Source: Candidatus Parcubacteria bacterium
GTDB lineage: Bacteria; Patescibacteriota; Patescibacteriia; Patescibacteriales; UBA12075
NCBI GenBank assembly: GCA_023139655.1
Contig: JAGLNE010000082.1
Location: forward strand, 1 to 22,844
Direction: 5' to 3'
Length of the DNA: 22,844 bases
Part shown: piece by piece, positions 1-6,510 of the stretch
Layout: each line of letters begins with the position of its first letter
Position numbering within the stretch: position 1 is the first letter of the stretch
Position numbers and translations under genes: made by a program
The notes under the pieces: generated by a model
The model's database searches: none
The model's input: only the letters and a program-made list of their open reading frames with translations
What the model was told of the DNA's origin: nothing

Positions 1-3000
1 TGTACGCCCTCGCTTGCCTGGTCGTTTGAAATTATTGATATTGCCAATGTATCACTGAGTAGTTCCGCTTCGTACTTTTTAATAACCTCGCCAATCTTCT
101 CGCCACCTTGCCAGACGATTTCAATCCGGTCTTTTATGGTTAACCCGGCTTTTTTACGCATTGCGTTTATCGTACGGACCAACTCCCGCTTCATGCCTTC
201 TTGCCTTAGCTCTGGAGTCAAATTAGTATCCAGCTCAACGGAAACTTCATCCGCATTGCCTTTAAACTCTACTTCTTTTACATTTACCTCGTCTTTAATT
301 AACTCTATATAAGGATTGCGGATAGCAACTTTTTTCGGCGCAACTACCCTAAGCGTGCTTAAAGGCTGCCTAACTTTAATCTTGGCTTCATCCCGAGCCG
401 CCAAACCAAGCTCGACTATTTTCCTGGTCGCTGCCATTTCCTCTAATATTTTTTCATCCACCTTACCGGCCTTGGGCCAATTCTCCAGATGAACCGAAGC
501 GTTTTCATCCTGAAACTTTTTGCCACCTACTTCTTGCCAAAGCTTTTCGGCGATAAACGGCATAAAGGGTGCCATTACTTTACTAAGCTGAATCAAAACA
601 AACCCGGTAGTAGCAATTGCCGCTTTTTTGTCGTCTTCATCGTCACCTTTAAAGCGATCACGGCTACGGCGCAAATACCAAGTTGAAAGGTCGTCAATAA
701 ACTCAATGATCGGCCGGGTGGCTCGCGGCAGGTCATAATTATCCATCTTGTCGCTTGCTTCTATAATCAACTGGTTTAATCGCGATAAAATCCATTGATC
801 CAAAATATGCTCAGATTTAATATCTTTTTCTTTGATATTCGTAATATTCGTTTCTGATTCGTTATCATTCGCGACTGGCGCGAACATAGCGTAAAAACGA
901 TATACATTCATGGTCATCATTATATTCTTCCTAAACACATCTCTAAGTTCCCGTTCACTAAAAAATAAATTACCGGCATGCATAAGAGTTGAGCTCATTA
1001 AATAATACCTAAGAGAATCCACTCCAAACTGATTAATTACCTTCCAGGGGTCTGGGTAATTCTTTTTTGATTTGCTCATTTTCTTGCCTTCCTCATTTAA
1101 TATCACGCCAGTGGTAACCACATTTTCAAAACTATTTTTATTAAACAAAGCTGTACTCATCACATGCATCACATAAAACCAGGCCCGGGTCTGGGGAATA
1201 TATTCACTAATATATTGCGCCGGAAAAGTGCTTTCAAACTTTTTCTTATTCTCAAAAGGATAATGGTGCTGGGCAAAGCTCATAGAGCCGGACTCCACCC
1301 AACAATCAAATACCTCTTTTATCCGATGCATCTTTCCGTCCGAACACTTGGAACATTGCCAAGACAAACCATCAATAAAATGAGAATGGATATCAAAAAT
1401 TCTTTGTTTCAATTTTCTAGTCTCAGCTTTTTTAATATATCTATCTTTTACAATTTTTTTAATATTATCTAGAAAATATCCGTCTGTTAACAATGCTTCA
1501 AAAGCTGTTAAAGTATCGCCGTGAGATACTATTAATACTTTCTTGTTTTTATATTTTTGACTAACTTCTTTGTAAAAATCACTAACTCGTTTTTTTACAT
1601 CAGACCAACTCTCTCCATTTGGATATTTTAAAAATTCATTTTGATCTCTCTGCTCAATTATTTTCATGTCATATGGTTTATTATCCAAGTCTCCAACATT
1701 TATTTCTCTAATTCTTTCGTCTTCAATCACTTCTACTCCTATCTCTTTAGCCACAATATTAGCTGTTTCCTTAGTGCGTAAAAAATCAGAACAAATTATT
1801 ATATCAATTTTTTTGTCTTTTAATTTTTTTGCCGTTTCTCCAGCATCTTCTATTCCCTTTTCAGTTAGATCATTTTTTGAGTCTACATTAGTTGAATATA
1901 TTCTCTTTACATTAAATTCCGCTTCACCATGACGCATTATATAAAATGTGTCCATTCCAACCTTCTTCTCCAGTCCTTTGATCGAGCCGATTACTTCACG
2001 TTTCTTACATTTATCACACTCCCAAATCGGCATTGGAGTGGCAAAATAGCGGTTGCGGGAGATATTCCAGTCCGGGGCCTGCTCAATACCGATCTTAAAC
2101 CTACCCTCTTTTAAGTGCTCAGGATACCAATTAATATTCTTATTTTGTTTAAGCAAATTTTTTCTAATTTTTTCAATTGATAAAAACCAGGCCGGGATCG
2201 CGTTATAGAATAATTGAGTTTCACAACGATGGCAATGCGGATAACTGTGCGCGTAATCAACTGCCCGAAAGAGCAAGCCGCGCTTATTCAAATCCTTGAT
2301 TATTTCTTTGTCCGCCTTTTTAAAATACATGCCCTTAAACTGCGGAACAGTATTATTAAAATGCCCTTTCTCATCCAGAGCCGGTACTATTGGCAAATCC
2401 AGTTTAAGTCCCAAATTATAATCGTCTTCACCATAAACCACGGCTGTGTGAACCACGCCGGTGCCATCTTCGGTAGTAACAAAATCCGCGTCTGCCACAA
2501 CGTAAACATTTTTTCCGCTATCTTTAAGCGCAGGCACATCAAACAATGGCTCATATTTTAGTCCCACCAACTCTTTACCTTTTATCTCATCAATAACTTC
2601 ATACACCTTATTATGATAGTAATATGCCTTACTTAAATTATCACCGGGCACTAATTTTTGATCTTCTTTCGCAAATACATCTTTTGCTAAAATATACAGC
2701 TCATTATTATTGGGGAGTTCGTATTCATGATTTGAACTTACGGATGCCGTCATTTCTTTTTCACGAATTATCACATAATCAATATCTTTCCCCACTGCCA
2801 AAGCAACATTGCCTGGCAGTGTCCACGGCGTAGTCGTCCACGCTAAAATATATACACCCTCACCATCCTTAATCCCTAAATTCTTAATTCTTAATTCTTC
2901 ATTCTTAATTCTAAACTTTACATAAACACTCGGCTCAGTAATCTCCTTATAACTATTATCCATCGCTACTTCAAAGTTAGAAATCGGCGTTTCGCAGCGC

Positions 3001-3566
3001 GGACAATAAAGCAAAACTTTGCGGCCCTGGTAGATCAAATCCTTTTCCCACAACTCTTTAAAGCCCCACCAGACTGACTCCATAAATTCCGGATTCATGG
3101 TTTTGTATGAATTTTTGAATTCTACCCAGCGGGCGATCCGTTTAACCATTACATCCCAAACATCAGCATATTCTAGTACCCGCGCCCGGCAGGCTTCGTT
3201 AAACTTATCTATTCCCATTTCTTCAATCTCCTTTTTACCGCTAATGCCCATGTCTTTCTCAATAATATTCTCAATCGGCAAGCCATGACAGTCCCAGCCC
3301 CAGCGTCGTTCTACCCGGTAACCTTTCATAGTCCAGTAGCGCGGCACGACGTCTTTGGCCACGCTGGATAAAATATGCCCATAATGCGGCTCGCCCGTAC
3401 CAAAAGGCGGGCCATCATAAAAAACATAATCGCCCTGAGGCGCCTTTTTCTCAACCGATTTTTTAAAAGTTTTAGATTTTTCCCAAAAATCAATAATTTT
3501 CTCCTCTATTTTAGCAACATCGCTCTTGGGAAATTCTTCTTGTTTTTGGTTGTTTTTGTTTACCAT
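1..3566 (-). CDS. ileS: Isoleucyl-tRNA synthetase with inserted histidine-phosphatase domain (3' end outside window)
   Basis: Class I synthetase that charges tRNA-Ile. I translated the minus strand from ATG at 3566..3564; the frame stays open for 1188 codons to the window edge, so only the extreme C-terminus is missing. Seen: HIGH-type motif HYGH at residues 61-64, an editing (CP1) domain including GTGVVHTA, SRNRYFATPMPIW, DCWVESGSMSFAQ, KMSKSKKN at about 829-836, and the anticodon-binding region from about residue 920. The sequence resembles the long, eukaryote/archaeal-like IleS class. Between IGSIKGLEKK and the IFDIHSHFID segment lies an extra domain of about 185 residues (separate entry). 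Two low-complexity stretches look like in-frame repeat insertions (2877-2915 and 831-872). A consensus promoter lies just upstream; there is no T-box and no clear Shine-Dalgarno. Identification is very secure. Confidence 0.96.
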   Translation of the reverse strand, partial: MVNKNNQKQEEFPKSDVAKIEEKIIDFWEKSKTFKKSVEKKAPQGDYVFYDGPPFGTGEPHYGHILSSVAKDVVPRYWTMKGYRVERRWGWDCHGLPIENIIEKDMGISGKKEIEEMGIDKFNEACRARVLEYADVWDVMVKRIARWVEFKNSYKTMNPEFMESVWWGFKELWEKDLIYQGRKVLLYCPRCETPISNFEVAMDNSYKEITEPSVYVKFRIKNEELRIKNLGIKDGEGVYILAWTTTPWTLPGNVALAVGKDIDYVIIREKEMTASVSSNHEYELPNNNELYILAKDVFAKEDQKLVPGDNLSKAYYYHNKVYEVIDEIKGKELVGLKYEPLFDVPALKDSGKNVYVVADADFVTTEDGTGVVHTAVVYGEDDYNLGLKLDLPIVPALDEKGHFNNTVPQFKGMYFKKADKEIIKDLNKRGLLFRAVDYAHSYPHCHRCETQLFYNAIPAWFLSIEKIRKNLLKQNKNINWYPEHLKEGRFKIGIEQAPDWNISRNRYFATPMPIWECDKCKKREVIGSIKGLEKKVGMDTFYIMRHGEAEFNVKRIYSTNVDSKNDLTEKGIEDAGETAKKLKDKKIDIIICSDFLRTKETANIVAKEIGVEVIEDERIREINVGDLDNKPYDMKIIEQRDQNEFLKYPNGESWSDVKKRVSDFYKEVSQKYKNKKVLIVSHGDTLTAFEALLTDGYFLDNIKKIVKDRYIKKAETRKLKQRIFDIHSHFIDGLSWQCSKCSDGKMHRIKEVFDCWVESGSMSFAQHHYPFENKKKFESTFPAQYISEYIPQTRAWFYVMHVMSTALFNKNSFENVVTTGVILNEEGKKMSKSKKNYPDPWKVINQFGVDSLRYYLMSSTLMHAGNLFFSERELRDVFRKNIMMTMNVYRFYAMFAPVANDNESETNITNIKEKDIKSEHILDQWILSRLNQLIIEASDKMDNYDLPRATRPIIEFIDDLSTWYLRRSRDRFKGDDEDDKKAAIATTGFVLIQLSKVMAPFMPFIAEKLWQEVGGKKFQDENASVHLENWPKAGKVDEKILEEMAATRKIVELGLAARDEAKIKVRQPLSTLRVVAPKKVAIRNPYIELIKDEVNVKEVEFKGNADEVSVELDTNLTPELRQEGMKRELVRTINAMRKKAGLTIKDRIEIVWQGGEKIGEVIKKYEAELLSDTLAISIISNDQASEGV
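1401..1961 (-). other. Histidine phosphatase (phosphoglycerate-mutase-like) domain inserted in IleS
   Basis: Residues about 536-722 of the IleS reading frame. The domain starts MDTFYIMRHGEAEFN and ends after VLIVSHGDTLTAFEALL. All family catalytic elements are visible: the RHG nucleophile loop (R545, H546), a second Arg in SDFLRTKET, the acidic REINVGD segment, GESW, and the second His in VSHGD (H682). It therefore looks like an intact domain of the CobC/GpmB/alpha-ribazole-phosphatase type. It sits in the linker between the CP1-proximal SRNRY block and the DCWVESGS block, where ordinary enzymes have only a short connector. By hand count, GC over 1441-1860 is about 28%, against about 40-42% in 300 bp on each side. 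That suggests separate origin, but AT-biased codon use could also cause it. Substrate unknown. Confidence 0.9.
2877..2915 (-). repeat. Tandem AATTCTTA-type repeat inside ileS
   Basis: On the plus strand the unit AATTCTTA/ATTCTTC recurs about four times. On the coding strand it reads as RIKNEELRIKN in the editing-domain part of IleS. It keeps the frame and looks like a repeat insertion into a surface loop. Whether the unit recurs elsewhere in the genome cannot be judged from this window. Confidence 0.6.
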
Positions 3567-3597
3567 AAAATAAAAAACTGCTATTAATTACGCGTTT

Positions 3598-3626
3598 ATT
3601 TTAGCTTTTTTAAGCCAAAATGTCAA
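3598..3626 (-). promoter_or_regulatory. Promoter of ileS
   Basis: Minus strand: a perfect -35 TTGACA (3626..3621), 17-nt spacer, and -10 TAAAAT (3603..3598). Transcription would start near 3591, giving a leader of about 25 nt before the ileS ATG at 3566. It is back to back with the plus-strand promoter at 3636-3663. Confidence 0.75.
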
Positions 3627-3635
3627 AAATTTTAC

Positions 3636-3663
3636 TTGCAATTATTTTTTTATGTGTTATAAT
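3636..3663 (+). promoter_or_regulatory. Promoter of the uvrB leader transcript
   Basis: TTGCAA (3636-3641), 16-nt spacer, perfect TATAAT (3658-3663). Predicted start is near 3670, about 335 nt upstream of the uvrB start codon, so the transcript would begin with the structured leader 3687-3960. Confidence 0.65.
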
Positions 3664-3686
3664 ATATTTTTATGTTCTTCATATAA

Positions 3687-3825
3687 GTTGCTTAATATAT
3701 CTAATATAGAATTTATTGATTCATTGCTATCGCTCCTAATAAGGAGACCAAGGTGCCAGCACCTTAAAAGTCGTATTTGAAGCAATAACTTCCCAACAAA
3801 AATAAAGATATGCAATTTAAGCAAC
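3687..3825 (+). ncRNA. Structured leader RNA candidate upstream of uvrB
   Basis: Nested complementary segments are visible. An outer 9-bp stem GTTGCTTAA (3687-3695) pairs with TTAAGCAAC (3817-3825). An inner stem ATTGCT (3723-3728) pairs with AGCAAT (3781-3786). Inside these lie two hairpins: CTCCT/AGGAG around loop AATA (3733-3746), and AAGGTG/CACCTT around loop CCAG (3750-3765). This amounts to a multibranch fold between a good promoter and an intrinsic terminator. I do not recognise a known riboswitch class. It could be a cis-regulator of uvrB or a free small RNA. Confidence 0.45.
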
Positions 3826-3893
3826 AAAACATAAATCATCTAATATAATCCCCACAAACATCTTGTCCTTTTTAGAACGAAAGGAGCTCTAAA

Positions 3894-3989
3894 ATGCACA
3901 TTGTTAACAATTGGGAGGACCCACATAATATTACCGTTCTGGTAAATTGGGTCCTCTTTTCGTTTTCAAATATTAATGATAAAATATAA
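3894..3989 (+). CDS. Possible 31-aa leader peptide before uvrB
   Basis: ATG at 3894 is preceded by AAAGGAG at good spacing, the best Shine-Dalgarno in this intergenic region. The 31 codons begin [12 protein letters not shown] and end FSNINDKI, with TAA at 3987-3989. The intrinsic terminator at 3915-3960 lies within this ORF, so translation would be expected to disturb the hairpin. This suggests a coupling between translation and termination, but it may equally be an accidental ORF. No homolog is recognised. Confidence 0.35.
   Translation: MHIVNNWEDPHNITVLVNWVLFSFSNINDKI
3915..3966 (+). terminator. Intrinsic terminator in the uvrB leader
   Basis: GAGGACCCA (3915-3923) pairs with TGGGTCCTC (3948-3956), with an inner TTACC/GGTAA stem, followed by TTTTCGTTTT. 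It lies between the leader promoter and uvrB, so it must be bypassed for uvrB expression from that promoter, or it ends a separate small RNA. Confidence 0.7.
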
Positions 3990-4005
3990 GCTTAGTATAT
4001 TTAAA

Positions 4006-5844
4006 ATGAATAAATTCAAGTTACAATCGAAATTTAAACCCACAGGGGATCAACCGCAGGCGATTAAAGCATTGATGGCCGGGCTTAAGGCCGGGCAAAA
4101 AGAACAGACTTTACTGGGTGTTACCGGCTCTGGCAAGACTTTTACTATGGCTAATGTGATAGAAAAAATCCAAAAACCAACTTTAATTATATCGCACAAC
4201 AAAACTTTGGCCGCCCAGCTCTATGGTGAATTTAAACAATTCTTCCCGACTAACGCCGTTCATTATTTTGTCTCCTACTACGACTATTATCAGCCCGAGG
4301 CCTATATCCCCCACACTGATACATACATTGAAAAAGAGGCCACCATTAATGAAGAAATTGACCGTTTGCGGCACGCCGCCACTCAGTCGCTAATTAACCG
4401 GCGCGATGTCTTGATCGTGGCCTCGGTATCCTGCATTTACGGGATTGGCGAGCGTAAAGACTATGAAAGTATGGGGCGAACTTTTAAAACCGGGCAAAAA
4501 ATTAAACGAAATGAATTGCTAAGGCAACTAACCTCTATCCAGTATGAACGCAATGATATTGCTTTTTATCGCGGACAATTCAAAGTTAAAGGCGATCGCA
4601 TTGATATTTATTTAGCAACCGGCGAATCGGTGGTAAGGATTGAAATGCTGAGGGATAAAATTGAAAAAATATTAATTTTTAATGTCCAAACCAAAATTAA
4701 TGCTCCGATCTGGGCGGCAGACCTGCGAAATAAAGATGCAACCGAGCTTAAGGAGATAAATATTCTCCCGGCCAAGCACTTTATGACCCCGGATGATCGA
4801 ATGAAGCTGGCAATCGCTAATATCCAAAATGAACTTAAAAAACGAGTTGATGAACTAGTTAAACAAGACAAACAAGTAGAGGCCTACCGCTTGGAGCGCA
4901 AGACCAACTATGATATTGAGATGATGCAGCAAGTCGACTATTGCAATGGCATTGAAAACTATTCTCGGCATTTGACCGGCCGCGCTGTGGGTGAGCCGCC
5001 CAGCACTTTAGTTGATTTCTTCCCTAAGGATTATTTACTCTTTGTAGATGAGTCACACCAGACCCTGCCCCAGATCCGCGGCATGCATGCCGGCGACCAG
5101 GCCCGCAAGCAGAATCTGGTTGATTTCGGTTTTCGCTTACCCAGTGCCAAAGATAACCGGCCACTGAATTTTTCTGAATTTCGTAAAAGAATAAATAAAG
5201 TGATCTATGCCTCAGCCACGCCAGCTGACTATGAAATAGGCCGGAGCCAAACAGTGGCCAAGCAGATCATCCGCCCAACCGGGCTCCTGGACCCGGCCGT
5301 TGAGGTCCGTCCCAGCCGTGATCAAGTCTCAGACCTAATCAGTGAAATAGAAAAAACCACAAAAAAGGGCCAACGCGTTTTGGTTACTACTCTTACTAAA
5401 CGGATGGCCGAAGAACTAAGTGAGTATTTGCAGGAAAAAAGAATAAAAGTGCAATACATCCACGCGGACGTGGAAACACTCGCGCGGGTAGAAATATTAC
5501 GTGACCTACGCCAAGGTAAGTATGACGTTTTAGTCGGTATCAACTTGCTTCGCGAAGGTCTGGACCTGCCGGAAGTGTCGCTGGTGGCAATTCTCGACGC
5601 TGACATGTCCGGCTTTCTAAGAAACGACACCTCACTCATGCAGACCATGGGCCGCGCTTCCCGCCACGTAGAAGGCCGAGTAATAATGTATGGCGACAAA
5701 ACAACCCCGGCCATGAAATACGCGATAAACGAAACCAAGAAACGCCGGAAAATCCAAACCGCTTATAACAAAAAACACGGCATTGTGCCGCGCACTATTA
5801 AGGCTAAATTCCACGAATCGATTATCCAAATATCTCAAAAATAA
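4006..5844 (+). CDS. uvrB: Excinuclease ABC subunit B (UvrB)
   Basis: DNA-damage-verifying helicase-like ATPase of nucleotide excision repair. Seen with the 612-aa start: Walker A GVTGSGKT at 38-45, the [12 protein letters not shown] region of the damage-probing beta-hairpin, DESH at 348-351, and motif [11 protein letters not shown] at 546-554. I chose ATG 4006 because [16 protein letters not shown] aligns with normal UvrB N-termini. An in-frame ATG at 3976 would add ten atypical residues. Neither start has a strong Shine-Dalgarno. The protein ends soon after [12 protein letters not shown]; the usual C-terminal UVR motif that binds UvrC is absent, consistent with a length shorter than the usual 650-680. 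It is the only plus-strand gene and is divergent from ileS. Confidence 0.97.
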   Translation: MNKFKLQSKFKPTGDQPQAIKALMAGLKAGQKEQTLLGVTGSGKTFTMANVIEKIQKPTLIISHNKTLAAQLYGEFKQFFPTNAVHYFVSYYDYYQPEAYIPHTDTYIEKEATINEEIDRLRHAATQSLINRRDVLIVASVSCIYGIGERKDYESMGRTFKTGQKIKRNELLRQLTSIQYERNDIAFYRGQFKVKGDRIDIYLATGESVVRIEMLRDKIEKILIFNVQTKINAPIWAADLRNKDATELKEINILPAKHFMTPDDRMKLAIANIQNELKKRVDELVKQDKQVEAYRLERKTNYDIEMMQQVDYCNGIENYSRHLTGRAVGEPPSTLVDFFPKDYLLFVDESHQTLPQIRGMHAGDQARKQNLVDFGFRLPSAKDNRPLNFSEFRKRINKVIYASATPADYEIGRSQTVAKQIIRPTGLLDPAVEVRPSRDQVSDLISEIEKTTKKGQRVLVTTLTKRMAEELSEYLQEKRIKVQYIHADVETLARVEILRDLRQGKYDVLVGINLLREGLDLPEVSLVAILDADMSGFLRNDTSLMQTMGRASRHVEGRVIMYGDKTTPAMKYAINETKKRRKIQTAYNKKHGIVPRTIKAKFHESIIQISQK

Positions 5845-5859
5845 TAAATATTATTAAAA

Positions 5860-5900
5860 AAGGAAAAGGGATTACATTTAATAAGTAATCCCTTTTAAAA
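5860..5900 (-). terminator. Terminator between uvrB and the lipoprotein gene
   Basis: A 12-bp stem: AAAAGGGATTAC (5864-5875) with GTAATCCCTTTT (5885-5896). On the minus strand it is followed by a long T-rich run, so it suits the convergent lipoprotein gene. It may also serve uvrB, although the T-run is short on the plus side. Confidence 0.7.
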
Positions 5901-5938
5901 AACAAAAATTAAATGTCCAAATAACTCCAGCTAAGAAG

Positions 5939-6286
5939 CTACTGCTTTGTAAGTAAGTGCTTCTGACCTGCAATCCAAACAGTATAATCTGAATCAACAG
6001 GCATGCCAAGCACCAACTTATTATTGACAATATCAACCGTCACCACCCAGCCAAATTCATTGTTAGAAGAACCGAGGTGCTTTGGTCCAGTAATTATTAC
6101 CTGTCGTTTGACATAGTCTAAGATAGCAGAATTACAATTAATTTTAATACTTTCGTTCGTTAAATGTCCTTCTCTTGCGATTTGCACCAAGGTTTCTGCT
6201 TCATCAATTGACATTGAGTTGCTACCACATCCCATGACAAATAACAAACAAACAAGACTGACTATTACTGAAAAAAAAGTTTTCAT
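5939..6286 (-). CDS. Small putative lipoprotein, unknown function
   Basis: 115 aa. The N-terminus is a clear lipoprotein signal: charged MK, a hydrophobic stretch and lipobox FVMGC, with predicted lipidated Cys20. The mature part is about 95 residues with one further Cys (KINCNSA) and no domain I recognise. The start is supported by a strong AAGGAGG site a few bases upstream and by a promoter at 6357-6385. It stands alone between the uvrB terminator and the uvrC terminator, so it is probably monocistronic and anchored in the membrane. Confidence 0.8.
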   Translation of the reverse strand: MKTFFSVIVSLVCLLFVMGCGSNSMSIDEAETLVQIAREGHLTNESIKINCNSAILDYVKRQVIITGPKHLGSSNNEFGWVVTVDIVNNKLVLGMPVDSDYTVWIAGQKHLLTKQ

Positions 6287-6356
6287 TACATCCTCCTTAA
6301 GGTTAAATTTTGATTTTTATTCTTTTAAAAATATTTACATTTATACGAATTATATA

Positions 6357-6385
6357 ATCTAAGCATATTTTATAACTTTTGTCAA
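6357..6385 (-). promoter_or_regulatory. Promoter of the small lipoprotein gene
   Basis: Minus strand TTGACA (6385..6380), 17-nt spacer, TTAGAT (6362..6357). The -35 is perfect and the -10 is moderate. The predicted leader is about 60 nt. Confidence 0.55.
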
Positions 6386-6426
6386 TGCCTCACACCAAAA
6401 AAACCTTTAATATTAGCTTTTTTCAA

Positions 6427-6452
6427 CAAAAAAACACGGCATAACTCCGCGT
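6427..6452 (-). terminator. uvrC terminator
   Basis: On the minus strand ACGCGG pairs with CCGTGT around AGTTATG and is followed by seven T. It lies about 60 nt downstream of the uvrC stop codon. Confidence 0.55.
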
Positions 6453-6467
6453 ACGATTAATTACTAT

Positions 6468-6502
6468 AAGACACTAAGTGTCCGCGGGACACTCAGTGTC
6501 TT
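6468..6502. repeat. Palindromic repeat downstream of uvrC
   Basis: A 35-nt near-perfect inverted repeat with arms AAGACACTAAGTGTCC and GGACACTCAGTGTCTT and one mismatch. There is no T-run on either side, so it is unlikely to be a terminator by itself. It resembles the other short palindromic elements of this window in size and style. Confidence 0.6.
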
Positions 6503-6510
6503 GATATGTA

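Noticed and set aside
1401..1961. Possible separate phosphatase gene or a frameshift/assembly join instead of a domain in IleS
   Set aside because: I translated this stretch codon by codon. The frame is unbroken from the IGSI segment through RHG and SHG to DCWVESGS, with no stop and no Shine-Dalgarno at the internal ATG (1955).
489..3587. Several plus-strand ORFs of 61-115 codons across positions 489-3587
   Set aside because: They lie opposite the continuous ileS frame, lack ribosome sites and give no family-like protein. They are antisense shadows.
3687..3825. tRNA, tmRNA, RNase P or SRP RNA in the uvrB leader
   Set aside because: No CCA-ended acceptor stem, tag ORF or conserved core of these RNAs is visible. 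No tRNA or rRNA gene was recognised anywhere in the window.
3657..3839. Minus-strand 60-codon ORF upstream of ileS
   Set aside because: It overlaps the promoter and structured leader of uvrB, has no Shine-Dalgarno and a composition like random AT-rich sequence.
5322..5838. Minus-strand ORFs of 138 and 68 codons within uvrB
   Set aside because: They are antisense to the well conserved helicase motifs of uvrB and encode nothing recognisable.
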